NCBI GenBank assembly: GCA_965249835.1
Contig: CBDFMY010000003.1
Coordinates: 1,302,001 to 1,366,000, forward strand
Direction of reading: 5' to 3'
Source: JAHRAW01 sp965249835
GTDB lineage: Bacteria > Pseudomonadota > Gammaproteobacteria > Arenicellales > Poriferihabitantaceae
DNA: 64,000 nucleotides
Shown here: positions 8,512 to 18,315 of the stretch, piece after piece
How the letters are laid out: each line of letters opens with the position of its first letter
Position numbering within the stretch: the first letter of the stretch is position 1
The notes under the pieces: model-generated
Databases searched by the model: none
Seen by the model: only the letters and a program-made list of their open reading frames with translations
What the model was told of the DNA's origin: nothing
Translations under genes and position numbers: made by a program

Positions 8512-8798
8512 TGAATACATCCGGCATCAATAAATGGCTGGTAGTGCTGTGGCTCGCCATCGTGGTAAGTGCCATGGCCGTGGTCACGGTGCGCCACCAG
8601 AACCGTCTGGCTTTCATCGAATGGCGTCAGGTGGAAGCCGAGAAAGTTGAACTGCAATCCGAGCGCGGGCGGTTGATGTTGGAGAAAGCGACCTGGGCGA
8701 GTAGACGAAACATTATGGATGAAGCGCGTCAACGGTTGGGAATGGTGCCGCCACCACCGGATAAAATTATCACGCTCACGCTGGAGGCCGGATCGTAG
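8511..8798 (+). CDS. ftsL: cell division protein FtsL
   Basis: Small bitopic membrane protein of the divisome that forms a complex with FtsB and FtsQ and activates FtsWI. The 95 residues comprise a short cytoplasmic end, one membrane segment (about residues 9-29) and a periplasmic coiled-coil-like part rich in E, R and L. Sequence conservation in this family is weak. The assignment rests on size, topology and the invariant position between rsmH and ftsI. Confidence 0.9.
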   Translation: MNTSGINKWLVVLWLAIVVSAMAVVTVRHQNRLAFIEWRQVEAEKVELQSERGRLMLEKATWASRRNIMDEARQRLGMVPPPPDKIITLTLEAGS

Positions 8799-8823
8799 CC
8801 GCGCGGCGGCAGATCCAACTCCC

Positions 8824-10581
8824 ATGTCCTCACGCAAAAAAATCAGCAAGCCGCCGGTGTGGCGTCGGCGGTTAATTTTGACCGCGATGCTGTCGGTGTT
8901 CGCGGTGTTGAATTGGCGCGTGGTGGACTTGCAACTCACCCAACACGAACACCTGCAGACGCAGGGTGATGCGCGTTACTTACGCATTCTGACGGTGACG
9001 CCGGACCGCGGGCGCATTCTTGACCGCAACGGCGAGGTGCTGGCGGTAAGCACGCCGGTGGGTTCGTTGTGGGCCAATCCGTCGGAGTTTTGCGCGGCGC
9101 AGGCAAGTTGGCAACCGATGCTTGCGTTGGTCAAGCTTACGCAAAAACAACTTCGCGCGGCATGTGACAAACATAACAATTCCGACTTCATGTATATCCG
9201 GCGGCGGCTGTCACCGATGCTGGCGCAGCAGGTGCGGCAACTCGCCATTCCCGGGGTCGGGGTGCAACAGGAATACAAACGCTACTATCCGGGCGGTCCG
9301 GCCGGCGCGCATTTGATCGGTTTCACCGATGTGGATGACATTGGCCAGGAAGGGCTGGAACGCACCCACCAGACGCAACTCGGCGGTCATCCCGGGCGCA
9401 TCGGCGTGCTCAAAGATCGAGCCGGGAATTTCGTCGAGCGGGTCGAGAGCCTTCAGCCGGTGCGTCACGGTCGGGATCTGGTCATCAGCGTTGACCAGCG
9501 CATTCAGTCGCTGGCTGGCGATTATCTCGAAGCGGCGGTGCGCAAACATCGTGCCATCGCCGGCAGTGTGGTGGTGCTGGCGGTTCCCAGCGGCGAGATT
9601 CTGGCAATGGTCAACTCCCCCCAGTTCAATCCCAACGACCGCAGCACCATGACTCGTGACGCGTTGCGAAACCGCAGCGTAACCGATCTCATTGAACCGG
9701 GTTCCACGGTCAAACCATTCACCGTGGGCATGGCACTGGAGAGTGATGAGGTGGATGCCGACACGATGGTGGACACCGCCCCCGGCACCCACCAGATTGG
9801 CGGCCACACCATCCACGATGTTCACGACTACGGAAAACTGTCGGTGGCCGATGTGTTGGTGCGATCAAGTAATGTCGGCGTCACCAAAATCGCCATGGCG
9901 TTTCCCTACGACGACCTGTTCGACACGCTGGTTGAAGTCGGTTTCGGGCAACGCGCCGCCGACCTGCCCGGCGAAGTTGCCGGTGCGCTCAAAAGACGCA
10001 ATCTCGAGATTGAACACGCTACCTTGTCGTACGGCTATGGCTTCTCGGTTACGCCGTTGCAACTGGCACGCGCCTACACCGTGTTCGCCACCGACGGCGT
10101 GTTGTTGCCGGTTACGCTAACGCCCAAAGCACCGGGTTATCACGCTGCCGGAACTCGCGTGTTTAGTTCGAAGACGGTGCGCGCCATCCGCCCCATGCTG
10201 GAGCGTGCGGCAAGCCCCGAAGGCACCGCGCGCAAGGCGCGCATTCCGCGCTATCGGGTCGGCGGCAAAACCGGCACCATTCACAAATTACACAACGGCA
10301 CCTATCAGAACAAACGCTATGTGTCGTCGTTCGCCGGCTTCGCACCGGTCTCCGACCCGAAGTTCGTCATGGTGGTGACCGTGGATGAACCACGCGGTCA
10401 GTTTTATTACGGTGGCGATGTCGCGGCGCCGGTGTTCGCCACCTTGATGAATGACTTGATGCGACTCTACAACATCAAGCCCGATGCGGCGTTGCATGCC
10501 CCGGTTCCGGTTCAGTCTGCGCCTCAGGCGGCAAGCGCGGCAAGCGAGGTAAGCACGGCAAATCAGGAGGGCGACGCATGA
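8824..10581 (+). CDS. ftsI: peptidoglycan D,D-transpeptidase FtsI (PBP3)
   Basis: Septal class B penicillin-binding protein that cross-links peptidoglycan at the division site. The ATG at 8824 (MSSRKKISK) gives 585 residues. An upstream in-frame start at 8719 would overlap ftsL and has no family support. A basic N-terminus and one membrane anchor (about 16-34) are followed by the pedestal domain. The catalytic motifs are all present: STVK (Ser294, Lys297), SSN (348-350) and KTG (482-484). The last bases overlap murE in an ATGA junction. Confidence 0.96.
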   Translation: MSSRKKISKPPVWRRRLILTAMLSVFAVLNWRVVDLQLTQHEHLQTQGDARYLRILTVTPDRGRILDRNGEVLAVSTPVGSLWANPSEFCAAQASWQPMLALVKLTQKQLRAACDKHNNSDFMYIRRRLSPMLAQQVRQLAIPGVGVQQEYKRYYPGGPAGAHLIGFTDVDDIGQEGLERTHQTQLGGHPGRIGVLKDRAGNFVERVESLQPVRHGRDLVISVDQRIQSLAGDYLEAAVRKHRAIAGSVVVLAVPSGEILAMVNSPQFNPNDRSTMTRDALRNRSVTDLIEPGSTVKPFTVGMALESDEVDADTMVDTAPGTHQIGGHTIHDVHDYGKLSVADVLVRSSNVGVTKIAMAFPYDDLFDTLVEVGFGQRAADLPGEVAGALKRRNLEIEHATLSYGYGFSVTPLQLARAYTVFATDGVLLPVTLTPKAPGYHAAGTRVFSSKTVRAIRPMLERAASPEGTARKARIPRYRVGGKTGTIHKLHNGTYQNKRYVSSFAGFAPVSDPKFVMVVTVDEPRGQFYYGGDVAAPVFATLMNDLMRLYNIKPDAALHAPVPVQSAPQAASAASEVSTANQEGDA

Positions 10582-12152
10582 ATCCGCAAACTCGCCCGAT
10601 CAACTTGCGCGGCGGGTGTAAGACACCGCCGATCAAGTCCCTCGGCGCATTGCTTGCCGGGTTGGCAACGGTAACGCCGCATAACGAACGCGGCATCAAA
10701 GGCATCAGTCTCGACAGTCGGCGGGTCAATGCCGATGACTTGTTCCTCGCCGTGCCCGGTGAGACTTGCGATGGACGCGACCACATCAAGCAAGCGATAC
10801 AAAACGGTGCGGCGGCGGTGGCTTGTGAAAAATTTCGAATTGCCGGTGGTCGGGGAAATGAATGGAGCAATGAATGGAGCAATGATCGACACGCACATGG
10901 AGTGCCGAGTTTTGACATCGCCGGTCTTAAGAAAAACATCGGTGTCATCGCCGACCGCTTTTATGACCATCCTTCGGCGCGCATGCAACTCATCGGCATT
11001 ACCGGCACCAACGGCAAAACCACCTGCGCCTATCTGCTGGCCCAGGCACTGCACCGCCGCGGCCAACGTTGTGCGTTACTGAGCACCATCGGCAGCGGCT
11101 TCGTCGACCAGTTGGAACCGGCAACGCTGACCACCGTCGATGCCATCGCCACCCACCGCAAGTTGGCGGAGTTGCTGGCGGCCGGTGCCGAAGCGGTGTG
11201 CGTGGAAGTGTCGTCCCACGGGCTGGAGCAGGGGCGGGTCAATCAAGTAGCGTTTGATGTGGCATTGCTGACCAACTTAAGCCGCGATCATCTCGACTAT
11301 CACCACAGCATGGAGCGCTATGCTCGCGCCAAGCGCAAACTGTTTCGCTTTGACCGACTGCAAAGCGTGGTGGTCAATGTGGATGACGCGTTTGGCAGAC
11401 GATTGCTGCGCGAGCACACCGCCGAGCAATGTTTCGGCTACGGCATCCGAGACGGCGACCTGCGCCCGCACGACCTGCAATTAAATGAAAACGGTATCGC
11501 CTTTGCGGTGGAATACCGCGAACAAACCGCGACCATCCGCTCGCCCCTGATTGGCGCGCTCAATGTTTTCAACTTATTGGCGGTCATCGCCACGCTACTC
11601 GCCTGCGGCCACGACCTTGACCGCATCGCCGCTGTCATTAGCCAATGCGGTGCGCCGCCCGGACGCATGGAGTTGCTACGCAAAGACGCATCCCAACCCG
11701 CGGTGGTGGTGGACTACGCCCACACCCCGGACGCGTTGCAGCAGGCATTGTCTTGTTTGGCTGCGTTGTGCCGAGGGCGGCTGTGGGTGGTGTTTGGTTG
11801 TGGCGGCGACCGCGACCGCGGCAAGCGTCCGCAGATGGGCAAGGTGGCTGAGCGTTTCACCGACCGCGTGATCATCACCGATGACAACCCGCGCACCGAG
11901 AATCCGAATGACATCGCCGCGCACATATGCAAGGGCATGACAAGGGGCATGCAGGACCAAGTCGTGGTGATCCACGACCGTGGTCGCGCCATTGCGAGCG
12001 CCATTGCCGAAGCCACCGGCCAAGACATGGTGCTGGTGGCCGGCAAAGGACACGAAGCCACGCAAACCATCGGCGACAAGGTGTTTGCATTGAACGATCG
12101 CGATCTGGTCATCGCCGCGTTTGCCGCGAATGACAAGGAGCGTAACGCATGA
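10578..12152 (+). CDS. murE: UDP-MurNAc-L-Ala-D-Glu:meso-diaminopimelate ligase MurE
   Basis: Cytoplasmic ATP-dependent Mur ligase adding the third stem-peptide residue. It has the P-loop GTNGKTT (143-149) and the substrate motif DNPR (436-439), which in this family marks meso-diaminopimelate rather than lysine as substrate, consistent with a Gram-negative wall. The 524-residue protein is slightly longer than E. coli MurE (495), partly because of an insert near residues 85-115. It overlaps ftsI and murF by 4 bp each. Confidence 0.97.
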   Translation: MNPQTRPINLRGGCKTPPIKSLGALLAGLATVTPHNERGIKGISLDSRRVNADDLFLAVPGETCDGRDHIKQAIQNGAAAVACEKFRIAGGRGNEWSNEWSNDRHAHGVPSFDIAGLKKNIGVIADRFYDHPSARMQLIGITGTNGKTTCAYLLAQALHRRGQRCALLSTIGSGFVDQLEPATLTTVDAIATHRKLAELLAAGAEAVCVEVSSHGLEQGRVNQVAFDVALLTNLSRDHLDYHHSMERYARAKRKLFRFDRLQSVVVNVDDAFGRRLLREHTAEQCFGYGIRDGDLRPHDLQLNENGIAFAVEYREQTATIRSPLIGALNVFNLLAVIATLLACGHDLDRIAAVISQCGAPPGRMELLRKDASQPAVVVDYAHTPDALQQALSCLAALCRGRLWVVFGCGGDRDRGKRPQMGKVAERFTDRVIITDDNPRTENPNDIAAHICKGMTRGMQDQVVVIHDRGRAIASAIAEATGQDMVLVAGKGHEATQTIGDKVFALNDRDLVIAAFAANDKERNA

Positions 12153-13555
12153 TGACCTTATCCGAAGCCGCCGGCATCGTGTCGGGAAAATTGCGCGGCA
12201 ACGACGCTGCCTTTGATGGCGTGGTCATCGATTCGCGTCACGCCGTGCGCGGTGATTTGTTCGTCGCCATTGCCGGCCAACAATCGGACGGACACAACTT
12301 CATTGCCGATGCAAAAAAACAAGGCGCGGTCGGTGCGTTGGTGTGCGCGGATGCGAATGACAAGCGCGCGCAAGTTACGCAAATTGCGGTCAACGACACC
12401 ACCACCGCGCTTGGCAAACTCGGCGCGAACTGGTGTCGGCGTTTTGACATTCCGCTACTGGCGATTACCGGCAGCAATGGCAAGACCACAGTAACGGCGA
12501 TGGTGTCGGCGATTATAAATCAGAGCGGGAATTGTTTGTCGCCAAAAAAAAGTTTCAACAACCAATGGGGCGTGCCGCTGACGTTGTTGTGTTTGCGCGA
12601 ACATCACACCCACGCGGTCATTGAGATGGGAATGAACCATCCCGGTGAAATCGAATACTTAAGCGGTTTGACGCAGCCCGACATTGCGCTGATTAACAAT
12701 GTCGCTACGGCGCATCTTGCCGGACTCGCCGACTTGCGCGGTGTTGCCGCCGCCAAAGCGGAAATCTTCAGCGGACTCACCAACGACGGCGTTGCCGTGC
12801 TGAATAGAGATGATTCATTTTACGATTACTGGCATCAGCGCATTGACACGCGTCAATTCCAATCGTTGAGTTTCGGAATGAACGAATCCGCCGATGTGGT
12901 TGCCGCGGATATTTCTGTGGATGCGCACGGCATCTCGTTTGAATTGCACATCAACGAACAGCACGCGCGGATACGGTTGCCGATTTTGGGACGGCATAAT
13001 GTATGCAACGCCGCGGCCGCCGCGGCCGCTACCACTGCCGCCGGTACCGGGCTTGCCCAAATCAAAGCCGGGTTGGAATCTTTCGCCGCCTTGAATGGTC
13101 GGTTGCATCCGCGCGCGGGACTGCACGGCGCACTAATCATTGATGACAGTTACAACGCCAATCCGGTCAGCATTAGCGCCGCGCTTGATGTGTTGGCCGG
13201 TTTTGATGGCGAACGCATTGCCGTGTTCGGTGGCATGGCCGAACTCGGCGAACAAAGCGACGCGTTTCATCATGAAGTCGGCGCGCATGCTCGGCGTTGC
13301 GGCATCCAACATCTATTGTGTTTGGGTGCCGAATCGAGCGGTGCGATTGCCGGTTATATGCGTGGGTTCGGTGCGCATGCTGTGTGTTTCAGCGAAATCG
13401 AAGCGTTGCTTGTGCATCTTGAGCCGATGCTGGCAAAGGGGGTGACGGTGCTGGTCAAAGGCTCTCGTGCGGCCGGCATGGAGCGGGTGGTGGCGGCGGC
13501 GGCGTTGGGCACCTCGCCATCGCACGAACAATCCGCCGGAGGTTCGTCATGCTGA
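12149..13555 (+). CDS. murF: UDP-MurNAc-tripeptide:D-alanyl-D-alanine ligase MurF
   Basis: Adds the D-Ala-D-Ala dipeptide to the UDP-MurNAc-tripeptide. 468 residues with the Mur ligase P-loop GSNGKTT (108-114), the conserved EMGMNHPGEI block and a C-terminal domain beginning with DDSYNANP. The gene starts inside the murE stop (ATGA) and its last bases overlap mraY by 7 bp. The dipeptide must be supplied by a D-Ala-D-Ala ligase encoded elsewhere, because ddl is not in this cluster. Confidence 0.96.
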   Translation: MMTLSEAAGIVSGKLRGNDAAFDGVVIDSRHAVRGDLFVAIAGQQSDGHNFIADAKKQGAVGALVCADANDKRAQVTQIAVNDTTTALGKLGANWCRRFDIPLLAITGSNGKTTVTAMVSAIINQSGNCLSPKKSFNNQWGVPLTLLCLREHHTHAVIEMGMNHPGEIEYLSGLTQPDIALINNVATAHLAGLADLRGVAAAKAEIFSGLTNDGVAVLNRDDSFYDYWHQRIDTRQFQSLSFGMNESADVVAADISVDAHGISFELHINEQHARIRLPILGRHNVCNAAAAAAATTAAGTGLAQIKAGLESFAALNGRLHPRAGLHGALIIDDSYNANPVSISAALDVLAGFDGERIAVFGGMAELGEQSDAFHHEVGAHARRCGIQHLLCLGAESSGAIAGYMRGFGAHAVCFSEIEALLVHLEPMLAKGVTVLVKGSRAAGMERVVAAAALGTSPSHEQSAGGSSC

Positions 13556-14631
13556 CCTGGCTGTTTGAACAACTCTCTGGTGAATACGGTTTTTTCAACG
13601 TATTTCGTTATTTAACTTTCCGCGGAATTTGTGGGGTGCTCACCGCGATTTCGATTTTCTTCGTGTTTGGCCCGTCCATGATTCGCAAGTTGAGCGACCG
13701 ACAGATCAGACAGACTGTGCGCACCGATGGTCCGCCGACTCACTCCAATAAAGTCGGCACGCCGACCATGGGCGGCGGATTAATTTTAGTTTCGGTGGTG
13801 GCATCAACCCTGCTGTGGGCCGACCTCGGCAATCGATTCATCTGGGCAATTTTATTCACCACCGCCGCTTTCGGCGTCATCGGTTGGGTCGACGACTACC
13901 GCAAGTTGGCGGACACAAACCCGCGCGGTATGGGTGCGCGCAATAAATTCCTGTGCCAGAGCGTGGTCGGTTTGCTGGCGGCGTTGTTTTTGTATTACAC
14001 CGCCCAATCCACCGCCGAGACTGCGCTTTTGTTGCCGCTGTTCAAAGACGTCGCGCTCAACCTGGGATGGGGTTTCGTGGTGCTTACCTGGTTGGTAATC
14101 GTCGGCACCAGCAACGCCGTGAATCTGACCGATGGTCTGGATGGCCTTGCCATTATGCCGACGGTGATGGTGGCCGGCGCGCTGGGCATTTTCGCCTACG
14201 CCACCGGTAATCTGATTTACGCCAACTACCTCGGCATTCCCTACATCGCCGGCGCCGGCGAAGTGCTGGTGTTCTGCGCAACCTTAGTCGGCGCAGGTCT
14301 CGGGTTTTTATGGTTCAACACCTATCCGGCGCAAGTTTTCATGGGCGACATCGGTGCGCTTTCTCTGGGCGCCGCCATCGGCATAGTCGCGGTAATCGTG
14401 CGTCAGGAAATCGTGCTGATGATCATGGGCGGCGTGTTCGTGATTGAAACCGTGTCGGTGATTTTGCAGGTCGCCTCTTACAAACTGATGGGACGCCGCA
14501 TTTTTCGCATGGCGCCCCTGCATCATCACTTTGAACTCAAAGGCTGGCCCGAGCCGAGGGTCATCGTGCGTTTCTGGATCATCAGCCTGATTCTGGTGCT
14601 GGTGGGGCTGGCGACGCTGAAGATTCGTTAG
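13549..14631 (+). CDS. mraY: phospho-N-acetylmuramoyl-pentapeptide transferase MraY
   Basis: Integral inner-membrane enzyme transferring phospho-MurNAc-pentapeptide to undecaprenyl phosphate to form lipid I. 360 residues with about ten membrane segments, the same length as E. coli MraY. Family motifs include GTPTMGG, the DDYRK stretch with the catalytic aspartates, NLTDGLDGLA and the HHHFELKGW loop near the C-terminus. It overlaps murF by 7 bp and precedes murD by 8 bp. Confidence 0.97.
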   Translation: MLTWLFEQLSGEYGFFNVFRYLTFRGICGVLTAISIFFVFGPSMIRKLSDRQIRQTVRTDGPPTHSNKVGTPTMGGGLILVSVVASTLLWADLGNRFIWAILFTTAAFGVIGWVDDYRKLADTNPRGMGARNKFLCQSVVGLLAALFLYYTAQSTAETALLLPLFKDVALNLGWGFVVLTWLVIVGTSNAVNLTDGLDGLAIMPTVMVAGALGIFAYATGNLIYANYLGIPYIAGAGEVLVFCATLVGAGLGFLWFNTYPAQVFMGDIGALSLGAAIGIVAVIVRQEIVLMIMGGVFVIETVSVILQVASYKLMGRRIFRMAPLHHHFELKGWPEPRVIVRFWIISLILVLVGLATLKIR

Positions 14632-14639
14632 GCAAACCC

Positions 14640-16064
14640 ATGCAACCGCACAAGGCACATTTAATGACTCGGCAAACCCATTCAACGCCGTCCACGCTGG
14701 TGCTGGGTCTCGGCAAGACCGGGTTTTCGGTGGTGCAATTCTTGTGTGCCCGCGGCGAGAAAGTCACGGTGGCCGATTCCCGCGACCTCGCACCGAGCCT
14801 GGCGCGGATGCGCGAGCAATATCCGCAGGTGGAAATCATCCCCGGTGGTTTGCCCACGAGCGGGTTTGATCGCTTTGACCGCATCGTGGTCAGCCCCGGC
14901 ATCGCCATGCACGAGGTGGCGGCAAGCCAACACACCTTGATTGGCGACATTGAGTTGTTCGTGGAAAACGCCAACGCGCCGATCATCGCCATCACCGGCT
15001 CCAACGGAAAGTCCAGCGTCACCACGCTGGTGGGAGAAATGCTGCAAGCCGCCGGACGGCGTGCGCTGACCGGTGGCAACATCGGCACCCCGGCACTGGA
15101 TTTGCTGACGCAATCGCCGCCGGATTTTTATGTGCTGGAACTGTCCAGTTTTCAGTTGGAGAGCACCCACAGTCTGCGCGCTGTCGCGGCCGCGATTTTG
15201 AATATCAGTGAAGATCATTTGGACCGTTATGACCACATGGAGCGTTACATCGAAGCCAAGGCGAAAATCTTGAACGGTGCGGATGCTTGCGTGTTGAACC
15301 GAGACGACCCGCGCTCGGCTCCGCTGCTCGCCGCGCATCCCGAAGCGATTACTTTTGGCATCAACCGCCCGGCCACAGATGGTCATTACGGAATGGAAGA
15401 AACGCATCAAGGGAGATTTTTGTGTCGCGGTTCGTGCGCGCTGGCGGCGGTGGATAACTTGTCCCTGCATGGCGAACAGAATATCGCCAACGTGCTGGCG
15501 GCACTGGCACTGGTGGAATCCGCCGGCGTGCCCGCGACTTCGCCGGTGGTGGACGCCGCCCTCGCCTGGGGCGGTCTCGAACACCGCTGCGAATTGGTTG
15601 CCGAGATCAACGGCGTGAAGTGGATAAACGATTCCAAAGGCACCAACGTCGGCGCCACCGTCGCCGCCCTGCGCGGTTTCGGCGATGACCTCATTCTCAT
15701 CGCCGGCGGGCTCGGCAAGGGCGCCGACTTCTCGCCGTTGCAACCACTGGTGGGCGAGCGGGTGCGACATGCGGTGTTGTTTGGCCGTGATGCCGAGCGC
15801 ATCGCCGAATCTCTCGCCAGTCATACCGAAATTTCCCGCGCCCGGGATTTGCCGCACGCCGTGTGCATCGCCGCCGAACTCGCGCAAGCGTATTCCCGCG
15901 CCGGGCAAGTGCCCGCACCCGGGCCCGCACCAGTGGTGCGACCACTGGTGCTGTTCTCGCCGGCTTGCGCGAGTTTTGATGCGTTCGAAAATTACCAGCA
16001 GCGCGGCAAAGCCTTCAAGCAACTGGTGGCGCAACTGGTGGCGCAATGGGAGGCGAAGCAATGA
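14640..16064 (+). CDS. murD: UDP-MurNAc-L-alanine:D-glutamate ligase MurD
   Basis: Second Mur ligase of the pathway, adding D-glutamate. The central-domain P-loop GSNGKSS lies at residues 120-126, after an N-terminal Rossmann-like domain with LGLGKTGFS. The C-terminal block WINDSKGTNVGAT is present. Two starts are possible: the ATG at 14640 (474 residues) or the ATG at 14664 (MTRQTH), which would fit homologues starting about eight residues before the first strand. The stop overlaps ftsW in an ATGA junction. Confidence 0.95.
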   Translation: MQPHKAHLMTRQTHSTPSTLVLGLGKTGFSVVQFLCARGEKVTVADSRDLAPSLARMREQYPQVEIIPGGLPTSGFDRFDRIVVSPGIAMHEVAASQHTLIGDIELFVENANAPIIAITGSNGKSSVTTLVGEMLQAAGRRALTGGNIGTPALDLLTQSPPDFYVLELSSFQLESTHSLRAVAAAILNISEDHLDRYDHMERYIEAKAKILNGADACVLNRDDPRSAPLLAAHPEAITFGINRPATDGHYGMEETHQGRFLCRGSCALAAVDNLSLHGEQNIANVLAALALVESAGVPATSPVVDAALAWGGLEHRCELVAEINGVKWINDSKGTNVGATVAALRGFGDDLILIAGGLGKGADFSPLQPLVGERVRHAVLFGRDAERIAESLASHTEISRARDLPHAVCIAAELAQAYSRAGQVPAPGPAPVVRPLVLFSPACASFDAFENYQQRGKAFKQLVAQLVAQWEAKQ

Positions 16065-17224
16065 ACACCGCCGACACCTTGCAGGCGCGCCGCGCCATGA
16101 ACGACTCCGGTTACGACCGCGTGTTGATGATGACCGTGGCGGCGCTCCTGTGCGCCGGAATCGTCATGGTGTATTCGGCCTCCATCGCGACCGACAGTGA
16201 GACGCTGGAACTCAATTTCCATCACCTAACCCGGCAACTGTTGCACCTCGCCCTCGGGACGCTATTGCTCGTCCTCGCCGCGCTGGTGAAACTCGAATGG
16301 CTACAACGCGCCGCACGCGCATTGCTGGTGGTGGCATTGCTACTACTGGCGGCGGTGTTGATGCCCGGCATCGGCATCGAAGTGAATGGCGGCTTGCGCT
16401 GGATTGACCTCGGCGGGTTTCGCGTGCAGCCGTCCGAGGCGATGAAAATCGCCGTGATCATCTACTTCGCCGATTATTTCGCGCGCAAACTTGATGACCT
16501 GCACCGCTTCCGGATCGGGGTCATCAACGTCGGGCTGGTAGTGGGCGTGGTCGGCATCCTGTTGCTTTTCGAACCCGACTTCGGTGCCACCGTGGTCATC
16601 GCCGCCACCGTGGCCGCCATGATGTTTCTCGCCGGCGTGCGTTTCTGGCATTTTTGCACCAGCATCGGCATCGCCGCCGCATTGATGGCCGCGCTGGTGT
16701 GGATGGAACCGTACCGCCTCGAACGGCTGTTGAGCCACCGCGACCCGTGGGCCGACCCGTTTGATGGCGGCTTCCAGTTGGTGCAAGCGTTAATCGCCAT
16801 TGGTCGCGGCGAATGGTTCGGCATCGGGCTCGGTAGCAGCATCCTGAAATTGTTTTATCTGCCCCATGTCGGCACCGATTTTCTGATCGCGGTAATCGGC
16901 GAGGAACTCGGCGCGGTTGGCATCTTCGCGGTAGTGATTTTGTATGCGCTGCTACTGTGGCGCTCTTTCGTCATCGCCGGGCGCGCCCTTGACCAGGGCC
17001 AACACTTCGGCGGTTTTCTGGCGCAAGGCATCGGGCTGTTGATTGCCCTGCAAGCGGCAATCCACATCGGCGTCAACATCGGGCTGCTACCCACCAAGGG
17101 GCTGACCTTGCCGCTGATGAGTTACGGCGGCTCCAGTTTGCTATGTTGCATGGCGGCGGTCGGTTTGCTGTTTGCGGTGGACCGCCACACTCGGGTTCGC
17201 CACAAAACACGGGGGAAATCATGA
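16061..17224 (+). CDS. ftsW: peptidoglycan glycosyltransferase FtsW
   Basis: SEDS-family membrane glycan polymerase that works with FtsI at the septum. The ATG at 16061 follows a GGAGGCG ribosome-binding site inside the end of murD and overlaps its stop, giving 387 residues. About ten membrane segments are visible. Family signatures include MVYSAS in the first segment, GGLRWIDLGGFRVQPSE in the middle and the C-terminal PTKGLTLPLMSYGGSSLL. FtsW is chosen over RodA because of its position between murD and murG. Confidence 0.95.
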   Translation: MNTADTLQARRAMNDSGYDRVLMMTVAALLCAGIVMVYSASIATDSETLELNFHHLTRQLLHLALGTLLLVLAALVKLEWLQRAARALLVVALLLLAAVLMPGIGIEVNGGLRWIDLGGFRVQPSEAMKIAVIIYFADYFARKLDDLHRFRIGVINVGLVVGVVGILLLFEPDFGATVVIAATVAAMMFLAGVRFWHFCTSIGIAAALMAALVWMEPYRLERLLSHRDPWADPFDGGFQLVQALIAIGRGEWFGIGLGSSILKLFYLPHVGTDFLIAVIGEELGAVGIFAVVILYALLLWRSFVIAGRALDQGQHFGGFLAQGIGLLIALQAAIHIGVNIGLLPTKGLTLPLMSYGGSSLLCCMAAVGLLFAVDRHTRVRHKTRGKS

Positions 17225-18315
17225 GTCGCATCGTAATCATGGCTGGCGGAACGGGTGGACATGTGATGCCGGCGTTGGCGGTGGCGGAATGTCTGCGCGC
17301 GCAAGGCGATGAGATTTTGTGGATCGGCACGGCCGATGGTCTGGAAGCCAAACTGGCACCCGCTGCCGGCTTCCAACTCAAACGTATTCACATCAAAGGT
17401 CTGCGCAAAAGCGGCATCGTGCGCGGATTGATGATGCCGTTCCTGCTGACCTGGGCGATGCTGCAATCGTTGTGGATTATGTTGTGGCACTGGCCGGCCG
17501 GCGTTCTCGGCATGGGCGGATTTGTCTCGGGCCCCGGCGGTTTGGTGGCGGCATTGCTGCGACGACCGCTGGTGGTGCACGAACAAAACGCCATCGCCGG
17601 GCTCACCAACCGCCATCTGGCGCGTTTTGCCGGGCGGGTGCTAAGCGGCTTTCCGGTCGCCCGCGGCATTCCCAACGTTACTTTTGTCGGCAATCCGGTG
17701 CGCCGCGAAATCGCCGACCTGCCGCCGCCGCAACAACGACTTCACGGGCGAAGCGGAGCGTTGCGCTTGCTGGTGGTGGGCGGCAGTCTGGGCGCGGCGG
17801 TGTTCAACGAACATTTGCCGGAGTTGCTCGGGCGCGGCCATGACGCGAAGTCCGAAGCGGCCTCCGCGCCATTGGTTGAAATCTGGCACCAATGCGGACA
17901 AACCAACGCCGCTGCCATCGGTGAACGTTATCTTGCCGCCGGCATCGGTTGCGAAGTCAACGGGTTTATTGAAGACATGGCGAAAGCGTTTGAATGGTGC
18001 GACCTGGTCATTTGCCGCGCCGGTGCCATGACCGTTGCCGAAGTGTGCGCGGCTGGCGTGGCCGCCATTCTGGTTCCCTATCCCCACGCCGCCGGCGACC
18101 ACCAAACCGCTAACGCCGCGTATCTACATTCTCGCAACGCCGCACGTCTGCTGCCGCAGCAGAAATTCATTCTCGGCGACTGGCTCAACTGGCTTGACCA
18201 ATGGCAACGCAACCGCGCCGATCTGATGGCGATGGCCCAAGCGGCGCGGCAACTGGCGCGACCGAATGCCGCCCTTGAGGTGGCGCGAGTGTGCACGGAG
18301 GTCGCGCATGCGTGA
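17221..18315 (+). CDS. murG: UDP-GlcNAc:lipid I N-acetylglucosaminyltransferase MurG
   Basis: Peripheral membrane GT-B glycosyltransferase converting lipid I to lipid II. The 364-residue protein begins MSRIVIMAGGTGGHVMPALA, which contains the family's GGTGGH loop, has the GGFVSGPGG motif near residue 100 and the C-terminal CRAGAMTVAEV UDP-GlcNAc-binding block. The start overlaps the ftsW stop (ATGA) and the end overlaps murC by 8 bp. Confidence 0.96.
   Translation: MSRIVIMAGGTGGHVMPALAVAECLRAQGDEILWIGTADGLEAKLAPAAGFQLKRIHIKGLRKSGIVRGLMMPFLLTWAMLQSLWIMLWHWPAGVLGMGGFVSGPGGLVAALLRRPLVVHEQNAIAGLTNRHLARFAGRVLSGFPVARGIPNVTFVGNPVRREIADLPPPQQRLHGRSGALRLLVVGGSLGAAVFNEHLPELLGRGHDAKSEAASAPLVEIWHQCGQTNAAAIGERYLAAGIGCEVNGFIEDMAKAFEWCDLVICRAGAMTVAEVCAAGVAAILVPYPHAAGDHQTANAAYLHSRNAARLLPQQKFILGDWLNWLDQWQRNRADLMAMAQAARQLARPNAALEVARVCTEVAHA

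Noticed and set aside
14682..16061. 459-codon open frame antisense to murD
   Set aside because: murD is complete with all motifs; the antisense frame is a by-product of codon bias.
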